From assembly GCA_030841245.1 (NCBI GenBank), contig JAVEDG010000236.1, positions 1-7,005 on the forward strand: DNA of 7,005 nucleotides. The letters are read 5' to 3'. A program made the translations under genes and the position numbers. Shown one piece after another: positions 1 to 5,586 of this stretch. Position 1 is the stretch's first letter, and the number at the start of each line of letters is the position of its first letter. The stretch comes from Actinomycetota bacterium (GTDB lineage Bacteria > Actinomycetota > Actinomycetes > JACCUZ01). The notes beneath the pieces were generated by a model. That model did no database searches. It saw nothing but the letters and a program-made list of their open reading frames with translations, and had not been told where the DNA came from.

Positions 1-963
1 GGGCTGCCACGGCGTCACCTCGCCCGCACCGGTCGCCAGGGCCGTGATGTTGGCGGCGACCAGCGCGCCCTGCCGACCGGCGATGCCGGCCATCGCGCGG
101 TCCGCGGCGCTGATGTCGCCGATCACGAAGACGTTGTCAGTGCCGACGAGCTGTAGGAGCGGCGTCACCTCGAGCCTGCCGTCGGGACGTCGAGCCGCAG
201 CCAGGGCCGGACCGAGGTAGTCGGTCACCGGAACGACCCCGTAGCAGCGGAACCAGAGATCTGCCGTGATCTCGCGACCGTCCGACGTCTCTACGGTGAA
301 CGTCTCGCGTGCTCCCGGCTCGGTCGGCGGCAGGTGCCTCAACGGGCTGCCCAGGACCAGCTGGACGCCCTGCTCGGTGAGCTGACGTCTCAGCTCCTCC
401 CGCAGCCGTGGCGAGAACGGTCCGGCCAGCACGTCGCGAGCCTCGTCGAGCAGGACGACGTGGGTCTGCGGGAAGGCCGCCCTGATCTCGCCGGCCAGCT
501 CGATGCCGACCGGGCCGGCGCCGACCAGGAGCACCCGCTCGGCCCCGGCCAGGGCGGAGTGGGCCGCCTGCATCCGGGTGATCGCTTCCGTGCGCTCGAG
601 GCTGTTGGTCTTGGCCGGGAACGGGTACCGCGAGCCGGTCGCCAGGACCACGTAGTCGGCGGGGATGCGCTCTCCTGAAGCGAGACGGACGGAGTGCGTG
701 TCGACCTCGATGGCTCGGTCGCGGACCACCTTCCCGTGCTGGAGCAGCCCGTCGTACGGCAGGAAGATCTGCTCCAGCCAGTCGGGCTGGGCCAGGGCAC
801 GCAACGACGCGACGTTGTGGTGGAAGGAGTCCCTCGGCTCGACGAGCACCACGTCCGCCACCTCGTCGAGACCCCGGGCCGCGTGGATGCCGCCGTAGCC
901 GCCGCCGACGACCACGACCGTGGGCCGGGACAAGTGCGGCCGCACCTGCGCGTGCTGGGTCAT
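1..963 (-). CDS. FAD/NAD(P)-dependent oxidoreductase, AIFM2/FSP1-like (NDH-2-related); 3' end outside the window
   Basis: Predicted flavoprotein that moves electrons from NAD(P)H to a quinone-like or other acceptor. The visible 321 residues start at ATG 963-961, with GAGG about 6 bases upstream. A dinucleotide-binding loop GGGYGG lies at residues 20-25 after a beta strand (VVVV), and an acidic residue E42 ends the next strand, as expected for FAD binding. FHHNVASLRAL at 47-57 resembles the equivalent stretch in the AIFM2 (ferroptosis suppressor protein 1) group. ATGS at 108-111 is the usual FAD-domain motif. A second Rossmann loop, GAGPVGIE at 148-155, binds NAD(P)H, and the flavin-contacting IGD is at 281-283. 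No stop is reached before base 1, so the C-terminal part, probably some tens of residues, is missing. The family is clear, but the electron acceptor and physiological role are not. It is divergent from the gene at 1192. Confidence 0.88.
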   Translation of the reverse strand, partial: MTQHAQVRPHLSRPTVVVVGGGYGGIHAARGLDEVADVVLVEPRDSFHHNVASLRALAQPDWLEQIFLPYDGLLQHGKVVRDRAIEVDTHSVRLASGERIPADYVVLATGSRYPFPAKTNSLERTEAITRMQAAHSALAGAERVLLVGAGPVGIELAGEIRAAFPQTHVVLLDEARDVLAGPFSPRLREELRRQLTEQGVQLVLGSPLRHLPPTEPGARETFTVETSDGREITADLWFRCYGVVPVTDYLGPALAAARRPDGRLEVTPLLQLVGTDNVFVIGDISAADRAMAGIAGRQGALVAANITALATGAGEVTPWQP

Positions 964-1006
964 CGGGATCCTCGCGGGGTGAGTTGGCGGGCGGCGGGGT
1001 CGGAGC

Positions 1007-1035
1007 AGAATATGCGGACAGACAGATCAAATGTA
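1007..1035 (-). promoter_or_regulatory. possible promoter of the oxidoreductase gene
   Basis: The only AT-rich patch in the 228-bp gap 964-1191. Read on the minus strand, it has a TATTCT hexamer (1012-1007, matching TANNNT), which would place the transcript start near 1000 and give a leader of about 37 bases. The -35 position at 17 bp (TACATT, 1035-1030) is poor. A better-looking TTGATC (1030-1025) is only 12 bp away. The call rests mainly on position and base composition. Confidence 0.28.
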
Positions 1036-1145
1036 CGCGCGGGCGCGCCACCCTCCGCTGCCGCGACCTCGTCGGGGCCGCGGGAACGGTGAAGGTGGTT
1101 GAATTCCCAGCGTGGCCGAGACGGCGGCCTTGGCGGACCTGGCGT

Positions 1146-1162
1146 CCGGGGACCCGCCCCGG
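1146..1162 (+). other. leader hairpin upstream of the NYN gene
   Basis: Perfect 6-bp inverted repeat, CCGGGG (1146-1151) and CCCCGG (1157-1162), with a 5-base loop. It ends 17 bases before the ribosome binding site of the gene at 1192. It could fold in the mRNA leader. In DNA this rich in G and C it could also be chance. Confidence 0.25.
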
Positions 1163-1179
1163 GCCGCGCTGCGAGCAGC

Positions 1180-1184
1180 AAGGA
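1180..1184 (+). promoter_or_regulatory. ribosome binding site fixing the start of the NYN gene
   Basis: AAGGA lies 7 bases before ATG 1192. The reading frame is open further upstream to an ATG at 1099, but that start has no comparable site and would add 31 low-complexity Gly/Arg/Pro-rich residues. The site therefore favours 1192. Confidence 0.6.
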
Positions 1185-1191
1185 TGCCGCG

Positions 1192-2202
1192 ATGGGACTG
1201 GGTGGCCAAGCACTCGAGTGGGACGACTACGAGTGGGTGGACCTGTCCGCCGACCTCCCGCCCGTCGGCGACGGCCTGGCCGAGGCGCTGGGCTCCTGGT
1301 TCGAGGAGCACCCGCTGTGGGCGCACGACCCGACGCCGCGCGTGCTGCTGGTCGACCTGGACAACCTGCGCGCCGAACCGCGGCGGTGGCGGGCACGGAT
1401 GACGGCCGTGGTCACGTTGGCCCGGCAGGCCGAGCACGCGTTCATGGCCGGCCAGCGCGGCGCCGTACGCCGGGCCCGGCCGCACCTGGCGGAGTACGCG
1501 GACCAGGCCCAGGCCATCGCTGACGGCAGCGACGTGGCGGACCTGGCGTTGCTCGACTCGGTGGCCGGCTTGTCGGAGCGCGAGATGCAGGTCGTCGTCG
1601 TCAGCAACGACGGGATCTTTGCCGCCCTCGCCGACCGCGGGCCGCTTGTGGTGCTCAGCCCCGGCGTGCACGCCCTCAGCGACCGGCTGTGGGAGGCGGC
1701 CGAACGCGTCGTCGACCTCGCAGCGCTCGAGCGGGGCGAGCCCGGGGCCGGGCTCGGCGCGACGAGCGGAGATCCCGGCGTGGTCGCGACCAGGCCCGGT
1801 GCCATGGCGGGCCGGTCGGCGACACGGCGGGCACCCGCCAGGAAATCGAGCGCCACGAAGCAGCCGGCGACCAAGACTGCGAGCAAGAAGACCACGACCA
1901 CGAAGTCGGCGAGCAAGCAGACCGCGAGCAAGCAGACCGCGAGCAAGACGTCGGCGAGCAAGACGTCGGCGAGCAAGAAGTCGGCGAGCAAGAAGTCGGC
2001 GAGCAAGCAGACCGCGAACAAGACGTCGGCGAACAAGACGTCGGCGAGCAAGCAGACCGCGAACAAGACGTCGGCGACCAAGACGTCGGCGACCAAGAAG
2101 ACCGCAGCTGAGAACAGCGCCAAGGGGCAGACCGCGACGGACCAGTCGGCGCAGCGGCGGGCGAAGGCCGGCGGCCGGGGTCGCGGCGGCGAGCGGGCCT
2201 GA
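1192..2202 (+). CDS. NYN/PIN-like predicted nuclease with a long repeat-built basic tail
   Basis: A 336-residue protein in two parts. Residues about 48-180 look like a NYN (PIN-fold) nuclease domain. There is a strand with paired acids (RVLLVDLDN, D55 and D57), a middle acidic segment (GSDVADLALL, D114 and D117), and a strand ending in SNDGIF (138-143, D140), like the SGDxDF motif of the family. These acids would bind the metal that cuts RNA. Residues 1-47 are acidic with several Trp. From about 200 the chain changes to a disordered Lys/Ser/Thr/Ala tail, with 13 five-residue units at 240-304 and an RGRGG element near the end. The tail resembles bacterial histone H1-like tails and probably binds nucleic acid. 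The start is set by AAGGA at 1180. The stop overlaps the next start (TGATG), implying translational coupling. Domain assignment is by motif only; substrate and activity are inference. No signal peptide is seen, so it is cytoplasmic. Confidence 0.78.
   Translation: MGLGGQALEWDDYEWVDLSADLPPVGDGLAEALGSWFEEHPLWAHDPTPRVLLVDLDNLRAEPRRWRARMTAVVTLARQAEHAFMAGQRGAVRRARPHLAEYADQAQAIADGSDVADLALLDSVAGLSEREMQVVVVSNDGIFAALADRGPLVVLSPGVHALSDRLWEAAERVVDLAALERGEPGAGLGATSGDPGVVATRPGAMAGRSATRRAPARKSSATKQPATKTASKKTTTTKSASKQTASKQTASKTSASKTSASKKSASKKSASKQTANKTSANKTSASKQTANKTSATKTSATKKTAAENSAKGQTATDQSAQRRAKAGGRGRGGERA
1909..2103 (+). repeat. 15-bp tandem repeat, 13 units, coding
   Basis: Thirteen in-frame 15-base units such as GCGAGCAAGCAGACC, encoding A-(S/N/T)-K-(Q/T/K)-(T/S). 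Each unit has an invariant Ala and Lys. The five-residue series reads ASKQT twice, ASKTS twice, ASKKS twice, ASKQT, ANKTS twice, ASKQT, ANKTS, ATKTS, ATKKT. Adjacent identical units (1=2, 3=4, 5=6, 8=9) and the repeated pair 7-8 = 10-11 point to growth by slippage or unequal recombination. Degenerate units continue upstream from about 1846. The unit length is a multiple of three, so copy-number change would keep the frame. Confidence 0.93.
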
Positions 2203-2774
2203 TGCGCCAGGCCTTCGCCCGTAGCCTGCTCCGACTCACCCGTTGGCGGGTGGTCGGGACAGTGCCGACCCGGGGCGTCCTGGTCGGTGCGCCACACACG
2301 TCGAACTGGGACTGGGTCGCGATGCTGCTGCTGACCTGGAGCGGCGGCGTACAGGCGCGCGTGCTGATCAAGCGCGAGCTGTTCCGCTTTCCGCTCCGAG
2401 GGCTGCTGCGCGTGACCGGCGGCATCCCGCTCGACCGCGCCAACCCCGGCGCGGCCGTACGGGCCTTGTTGGGGCAGGCCGCGGACGACGAGCAGTTCCT
2501 GCTGGTGCTCGCTGCGGAGGGGACCCGGGAGAAGGCCCGCCATTGGAAATCCGGGTTCTACCGGATCGCGGAACAGACCGGCCTGCCGATCTCGCTGGGC
2601 TTCATCGACGGGCCGACCCGCACCCTCGGGTTCGGCCCGACGTTCCACCCGAGCGGTGACATCCGGGCCGACATGGACCTGGTCCGCGCCTTCTATTCCG
2701 ACAAGCACGGGATCCACCCCGACCAGCGGACCGAGCCGCGACTCCGTGAGGAGGGCGCCACCCCGACCGAGTAG
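2202..2774 (+). CDS. PlsC-family (lysophospholipid/glycerol-phosphate-type) acyltransferase
   Basis: A 190-residue protein of the LPLAT/AGPAT family, which transfers fatty acyl groups from acyl-CoA or acyl-ACP to a lysophospholipid or similar acceptor at the membrane. The catalytic HX4D motif is HTSNWD at 32-37. The Arg-containing second block is the LIKRELFRFP region, the third block is GGIPLDR, and the substrate-binding EGTR follows in LAAEGTREK. It is shorter than typical PlsC (about 240 residues) and starts almost at the first block, with no clear N-terminal membrane helix. It fits the compact acyltransferases found in many actinobacteria and proteobacteria, whose acceptor is often unknown. 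The ATG shares one base with the TGA of the NYN gene and has no strong ribosome site of its own, so coupled translation is likely. It ends 11 bases from the convergent gene at 2786. Confidence 0.85.
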   Translation: MRQAFARSLLRLTRWRVVGTVPTRGVLVGAPHTSNWDWVAMLLLTWSGGVQARVLIKRELFRFPLRGLLRVTGGIPLDRANPGAAVRALLGQAADDEQFLLVLAAEGTREKARHWKSGFYRIAEQTGLPISLGFIDGPTRTLGFGPTFHPSGDIRADMDLVRAFYSDKHGIHPDQRTEPRLREEGATPTE

Positions 2775-2785
2775 CCCGAGACGAG

Positions 2786-3127
2786 TCAGTTGCTGGGGCG
2801 GTCCTTCTTCGGCAACTTGCCGACCACCCACTCGTAGGACCAGTCGATGGCCTCGCGCAGCTCGTCGTCGGGGATGGCACCGTCGATGCGCAACCTGTTC
2901 CAGCCCGAGCGCCCGATGTAGGGCATCACGCTCGCGTCGTCGGGAAACCGCGCCAGCCACTCGTCGGCCTCCTCCCGGGTCCGGCCGCACTTGAGTCCCA
3001 CGGAGTCGGTGCCCGTGAACGCGAAGATCTTGTTCGCCACCTTTGCCACGTCGCCGTCGTCCCAGGGGTCGTCGAGCCAGGCGCCCCGCTGTTCCAGGCA
3101 GTAGCTGCGCAGCTGGTCCCGTGTCAC
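2786..3127 (-). CDS. MmcQ/YjbR family protein
   Basis: A 113-residue protein beginning VTRDQLRSYCLEQ and ending in a Lys-rich stretch. It has the family pattern: an N-terminal helix with Cys (C10), GAW-x-D-x-PW (15-22), KIFAF (33-37), LKC (45-47), MPYIGRSGWNRL (68-79) and a C-terminal helix with WSYEWVVGKLPK (96-107). Members have a CyaY-like fold and are usually called DNA-binding on structural grounds; the real function is not established. The start is GTG 3127-3125 with only a weak GAG upstream. The frame stays open further upstream, but those residues do not look like the family. Length matches the usual 110-120. It is convergent with the acyltransferase and divergent from the acetyltransferase at 3192 (64-bp gap). 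Confidence 0.86.
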   Translation of the reverse strand: MTRDQLRSYCLEQRGAWLDDPWDDGDVAKVANKIFAFTGTDSVGLKCGRTREEADEWLARFPDDASVMPYIGRSGWNRLRIDGAIPDDELREAIDWSYEWVVGKLPKKDRPSN

Positions 3128-3176
3128 CCCGACATACTCGCGCGCCGTCGGGGTCGGGCAAAGGGCTCGGCCCGGA

Positions 3177-3182
3177 TAACGT
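3177..3182 (+). promoter_or_regulatory. possible -10 box for the acetyltransferase gene
   Basis: TAACGT matches TANNNT and ends 9 bases before ATG 3192, so transcription would start almost at the start codon. The gene has no good ribosome binding site, which fits near-leaderless initiation. No convincing -35 is seen. Confidence 0.33.
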
Positions 3183-3191
3183 CGGGCTGCG

Positions 3192-3713
3192 ATGATCGAT
3201 CCGGACCTGGGCTGGACCACCGAGCGGCTGGACGTCGAGCCGCTGGTCGTCGCGCACGCCGCCGAGCTGGTGGGCGCGCTCGACGACCCGGCGCTGCACG
3301 AGTTCATCGGGGGCCGACCCCTCCGCGAGCACGAGCTCGCCGCGCAGTACGCCCGGTGGGAGCAGCGACGTTCGACCGACGGCACCGAGATCTGGGGCAA
3401 CTGGGTGCTGCGGGTGCGGGCCACTGCGCGGGCCGCGGGCACCGTGCAGGCGACGCTGCCGGCAGCGGGCCCCGGGGCTGGCCCCGCCGAGGTCGCGTGG
3501 GTGGTGGCCGGCTTTGCGCAGGGGCAGGGGTTCGCACGTGAGGCGGCGACCAGCCTGGTCGAGCGGCTGCGCGACGACGGCTGGGCCGTGACCGCGCACG
3601 TGCATCCCGCCCACCTGGCCTCGCAGGCGACGGCCCGAGCCGCCGGGCTGCGCCCGACCGGGGCGGAAGTCGACGGGGAGACCGAGTGGCGCGTCGACGC
3701 GGAACGACCGTGA
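3192..3713 (+). CDS. GNAT family N-acetyltransferase (RimJ/RimL-like)
   Basis: A 173-residue predicted acetyl-CoA-dependent N-acetyltransferase. It opens with TTERLDVEPL (9-18), the usual first strand of the Acetyltransf_3/RimJ-like branch. Motif A follows the strand VAWVV (101-105) as Q110-G-Q-G113-F-A115, fitting Q/R-x-x-G-x-A/G for the acetyl-CoA pyrophosphate, with the helix REAATSLVERL after it. AHVHPAHLASQATARAAGLRP (594 bases downstream region, residues about 133-155) matches the conserved H-P-x-x-x-x-S-x-x-x-A-x-x-x-G segment. The substrate cannot be told from sequence; small amines, antibiotics or protein N-termini are all possible. ATG 3192 agrees with the family start. It lies 58 bp upstream of the hydrolase gene on the same strand and may be co-transcribed with it. 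Confidence 0.86.
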   Translation: MIDPDLGWTTERLDVEPLVVAHAAELVGALDDPALHEFIGGRPLREHELAAQYARWEQRRSTDGTEIWGNWVLRVRATARAAGTVQATLPAAGPGAGPAEVAWVVAGFAQGQGFAREAATSLVERLRDDGWAVTAHVHPAHLASQATARAAGLRPTGAEVDGETEWRVDAERP

Positions 3714-3733
3714 GACCCACGACCGTGACACCG
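3704..3733 (+). repeat. 15-bp tandem duplication across the acetyltransferase stop codon
   Basis: Two adjacent 15-base copies (3704-3718 and 3719-3733). The first 10 bases, ACGACCGTGA, are identical, and the copies match at 13 of 15 positions overall. The first copy carries the TGA stop of the acetyltransferase (3711-3713). It looks like a small local duplication at the gene end. Confidence 0.7.
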
Positions 3734-3761
3734 CGGTCGACGACGCTGACCTCGCGGAACT

Positions 3762-3766
3762 GGAGG
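3762..3766 (+). promoter_or_regulatory. ribosome binding site of the alpha/beta hydrolase gene
   Basis: GGAGG with a 5-base spacer before GTG 3772. It is the strongest Shine-Dalgarno in the window and fixes this GTG start. Confidence 0.75.
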
Positions 3767-3771
3767 CTGCA

Positions 3772-4656
3772 GTGACCGGAAACTGGCTGACCATCCGTAC
3801 CGGCGACGGCCGCGACCTCGAGGTCCTGCGCAGCGGCCGGTCGGACGCGTTCCCACTCGTCTACCACAGCGGCTCCCCGACGGCGGCACACGAGCATCCC
3901 GCGATGGAGCAGGCCGCCGGCTCACAGGGCTGGCAGGTCGTCACCTTCTCCCGACCGGGTTACGCCGGCTCGACGCCCGCCGAGGGTCGGTCGGTTGCAG
4001 ACGTCGCAGCGGACGTGACCGCCGTCCTGGACCAGCTCGGGCTGGACCGGTTCGTGACGCTCGGCTGGTCCGGTGGCGGTCCCCACGCCCTCGCCACGGC
4101 CGCGCTGCTGCCGGACCGATGTCTCGCCGCGGCGACCCTGGCCGGCGTCGCGCCGTACGACGCCGACGGCCTTGACTGGTTCGACGGGATGGGGCCGGAG
4201 AACCTCGAGGAGTTCGGCGCCGCGGTCGAGTCCCGTGAGGCGCTCGAGACCTTCCTGCACCCCGTTGCGGCCGGGCTCGCGGCGGTGACCGGGGAGCAGG
4301 TGGCAGCAGAGCTGGGCGGCCTGATCGACGAGGTCGACGAGTCGGCGCTGACCGGTGACTTCGCCGACGTGGTCGCGGACGCGTTCCGCCGGGCCGTCTC
4401 CGCCGGCATCGCCGGCTGGCGCGACGACGACCTCGCGTTCGTCCGCCCCTGGGGGTTCGACCTGGCCGACCTCCGGGTCCCGGTCTCGGTGTGGCAGGGC
4501 GCGCACGACCGGATGGTCCCCTTCGCCCATGGCACGTGGCTCGCCGCGCACATGCCAGGCGCCCGGGTCCACCTGTACGACGACGAGGGTCACCTGTCCC
4601 TCGTGGCCCAGCTCCCGCGCATCCTCGCGGACCTGGCCGACCTGGCCGACCAATGA
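3772..4656 (+). CDS. alpha/beta fold hydrolase
   Basis: A 294-residue serine hydrolase of the alpha/beta fold. An oxyanion-loop motif HSGSP is at 32-36 and the strand-turn FSRPGYAGS at 59-67. The nucleophile elbow GWSGGG is at 98-103 with S100. The acid is D246 in QGAHDRMVP and the base is H274 in DEGHLSL, so the catalytic triad is complete. An acidic helical cap lies between about 135 and 220. No signal peptide is visible, so it should be cytosolic. It could be an esterase, a lactonase or a C-C bond hydrolase, but motifs alone do not decide. GTG 3772 follows GGAGG. It may be in a unit with the acetyltransferase upstream and converges on the gene ending at 4692, only 35 bp away. Confidence 0.9.
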   Translation: MTGNWLTIRTGDGRDLEVLRSGRSDAFPLVYHSGSPTAAHEHPAMEQAAGSQGWQVVTFSRPGYAGSTPAEGRSVADVAADVTAVLDQLGLDRFVTLGWSGGGPHALATAALLPDRCLAAATLAGVAPYDADGLDWFDGMGPENLEEFGAAVESREALETFLHPVAAGLAAVTGEQVAAELGGLIDEVDESALTGDFADVVADAFRRAVSAGIAGWRDDDLAFVRPWGFDLADLRVPVSVWQGAHDRMVPFAHGTWLAAHMPGARVHLYDDEGHLSLVAQLPRILADLADLADQ

Positions 4657-4657
4657 G

Positions 4658-4680
4658 TCCCGGGCTCGGGCCGGCCGGGG
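4658..4680. terminator. possible hairpin between convergent genes
   Basis: The 35-bp gap between the stops at 4656 and 4692 has CCCGG (4659-4663) and CCGGG (4675-4679), a 5-bp stem with an 11-base loop, extendable by a G-T pair. There is no T run. It is weak and GC-driven, but it is the only candidate terminator in the gap. Confidence 0.25.
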
Positions 4681-4691
4681 GAGAGCGAGAG

Positions 4692-5483
4692 TCAGCGCAG
4701 CGCGGCCGGGTCGAGGTCGAGGACCAGCGCTCGGTGGTCCGAGACCGCGAGCTGGAGCGACTCCACCTGATGCACCAGACCCGGAACGCCCGGCGCAGGG
4801 GTCGCGCCGGTCAGCATGTGGTCGAACTGCACCCGGGGCCGCGGCGCGGGATAGGTCGGGACATGGGCCAGCTGGGTCCACCCCGACGCCCACGCGGGCG
4901 TGGAGCCGGGCAGGTTCAGGTCGCCGAGCAGCACTCGAGGAGCGGGCAGCGCGCGAGCCCAGCGCACCAGCCGGCGCAGCTGGGCGACGTTCCAGCCCGG
5001 CACGAACGACAGGTGCGTCGTGATCGCGGTGAAGCGGCCGGCCGGCCCGTCGACGACTGCGGCGAGCGCGACCCGCGGCTCGTCGGAGACGAAGGGCAGC
5101 CCGCGGACCCCGGGCACGAGCAAGGGCAGCGGCACCGGGGCAGGGGGGAAGCGCAGCGTGCGCCAGTGCAGGACCGGATCGCACGAGACCAGCCCCACGC
5201 CGTACGCCGGTCCGCCCCGGTCCGCACCGTCCTGCGCCGGCGCCCAGGGGCCACCCGGTGTCCCGAACAACGCCGGCTCGAACCGCCAGTGCCCCGCGCC
5301 CATCTCGTCGGCAACAGCGGCGACCTGGTCGAGCCCGTGCGACCTGGGCTGGCCGCGGTCGACCTCCTGCAGCCCGACCAGGCCGCCACCGAGGACCCGG
5401 ACCGCAGCCCGCAGGTCCGCCTCGCGGACCTCGCCGTCGACCAGGGAACGGCCGTGCAGCAGGTTGACCGTCGCGAGCCGCAC
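4692..5483 (-). CDS. endonuclease/exonuclease/phosphatase (EEP) family protein
   Basis: A 263-residue metal-dependent phosphoesterase of the DNase I/EEP fold. Numbered from GTG 5483, it shows N7 in VRLATVNLLHGR, the metal ligand E40 in GLQEVDR, H157 in TTHLS, D188 and N190 in GDLNLPG, FDHML at 220-224, and the catalytic S-D-H at 248-250 near the C-terminus. All hallmark residues are present, so it should be active. The substrate (nucleic acid, phosphoinositide or other phosphodiester) is unknown. An in-frame ATG at 5558 would add 25 residues that use codons uncommon here (TAT, GCA, ACT) and have no ribosome site. A TACCGT box lies 7 bases before GTG 5483, so leaderless initiation there is preferred. 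No signal peptide is evident. It is divergent from nudC. Confidence 0.87.
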   Translation of the reverse strand: MRLATVNLLHGRSLVDGEVREADLRAAVRVLGGGLVGLQEVDRGQPRSHGLDQVAAVADEMGAGHWRFEPALFGTPGGPWAPAQDGADRGGPAYGVGLVSCDPVLHWRTLRFPPAPVPLPLLVPGVRGLPFVSDEPRVALAAVVDGPAGRFTAITTHLSFVPGWNVAQLRRLVRWARALPAPRVLLGDLNLPGSTPAWASGWTQLAHVPTYPAPRPRVQFDHMLTGATPAPGVPGLVHQVESLQLAVSDHRALVLDLDPAALR

Positions 5484-5490
5484 CGGGCCG

Positions 5491-5496
5491 ACGGTA
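5491..5496 (-). promoter_or_regulatory. possible -10 box for leaderless start of the EEP gene
   Basis: Read on the minus strand, this is TACCGT (TANNNT), followed by 7 bases and then GTG 5483. That spacing would put the first transcribed base at the start codon. There is no Shine-Dalgarno before this GTG. No good -35 is seen. Confidence 0.35.
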
Positions 5497-5544
5497 GTCG
5501 ACAGGGGTGCACCCGACGTCGGCCGCAGCCCGTCCCGGCTTGCA

Positions 5545-5550
5545 TAGGGT
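5545..5550 (+). promoter_or_regulatory. -10 box upstream of nudC
   Basis: TAGGGT, a good TANNNT hexamer, stands out in very GC-rich DNA just after TTGCA. Six bases follow before A5557, the expected transcript start, which is also the A of an ATG. The -35 region is not recognisable. It lies inside the alternative N-terminal extension of the EEP gene, which argues against that extension being coding. Confidence 0.45.
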
Positions 5551-5556
5551 GCGGTC

Positions 5557-5586
5557 ATGGCACCGATCGAGCACCCGAGCAGGTGA
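5557..5586 (+). CDS. possible leaderless 9-codon upstream ORF of nudC
   Basis: ATG 5557 opens a short ORF, MAPIEHPSR, with stop TGA 5584-5586. The stop overlaps the GTG start of nudC (GTG 5583-5585) as GTGA. The ATG sits 6 bases after TAGGGT, the distance expected for a leaderless transcript. nudC itself has only a weak purine stretch (GAGCAG) before its GTG, so ribosomes finishing this peptide could restart on nudC. The peptide sequence itself probably does not matter. Too short to prove by coding statistics. Confidence 0.3.
   Translation: MAPIEHPSR

Noticed and set aside
137..1396. 419-codon minus-strand frame and the plus-strand frames at 334-1092
   Set aside because: They are shadows of the oxidoreductase gene, whose own frame (963 to 1) has two Rossmann motifs. 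The low-complexity Arg/Pro/Gly content is typical of GC-rich shadow frames.
1112..1402. Plus-strand frame starting GTGGCCGAG upstream of the NYN gene
   Set aside because: Its beginning looks protein-like, but it runs through the NYN coding region in another frame, turns Arg/Pro/Trp-rich and has no ribosome site.
1909..2103. CRISPR array
   Set aside because: The units are 15 bp, contiguous, in frame with a gene and have no unique spacers.
1619..2224. Arg-rich and Glu/Gln/Asp-rich frames over the repeat region
   Set aside because: They are alternative-frame translations of the same 15-bp repeat. The Lys/Ser/Thr frame is continuous with a recognisable nuclease domain and has a ribosome site.
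3725..3775. 16-codon GTG ORF ending in GTGA at the hydrolase start
   Set aside because: It resembles the short ORF before nudC, but here the hydrolase has its own strong GGAGG, and the short ORF has neither a promoter nor a ribosome site. The GTGA overlap is probably chance.
1227..3794. 855-codon open frame on the minus strand
   Set aside because: It is antisense to the NYN, acyltransferase and acetyltransferase genes and in part to MmcQ in another frame. It is Arg/Pro/Ala-rich, and the hydrophobic LLADVL-like stretch is only the reverse of the 15-bp repeat. It shows no domain motif.
4491..5582. The 5' part of the 667-codon plus-strand frame that contains nudC
   Set aside because: It is antisense to the EEP gene and overlaps the hydrolase end. 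It is rich in Arg/Gly/Pro with no motifs; only the part from GTG 5583 is a real gene.
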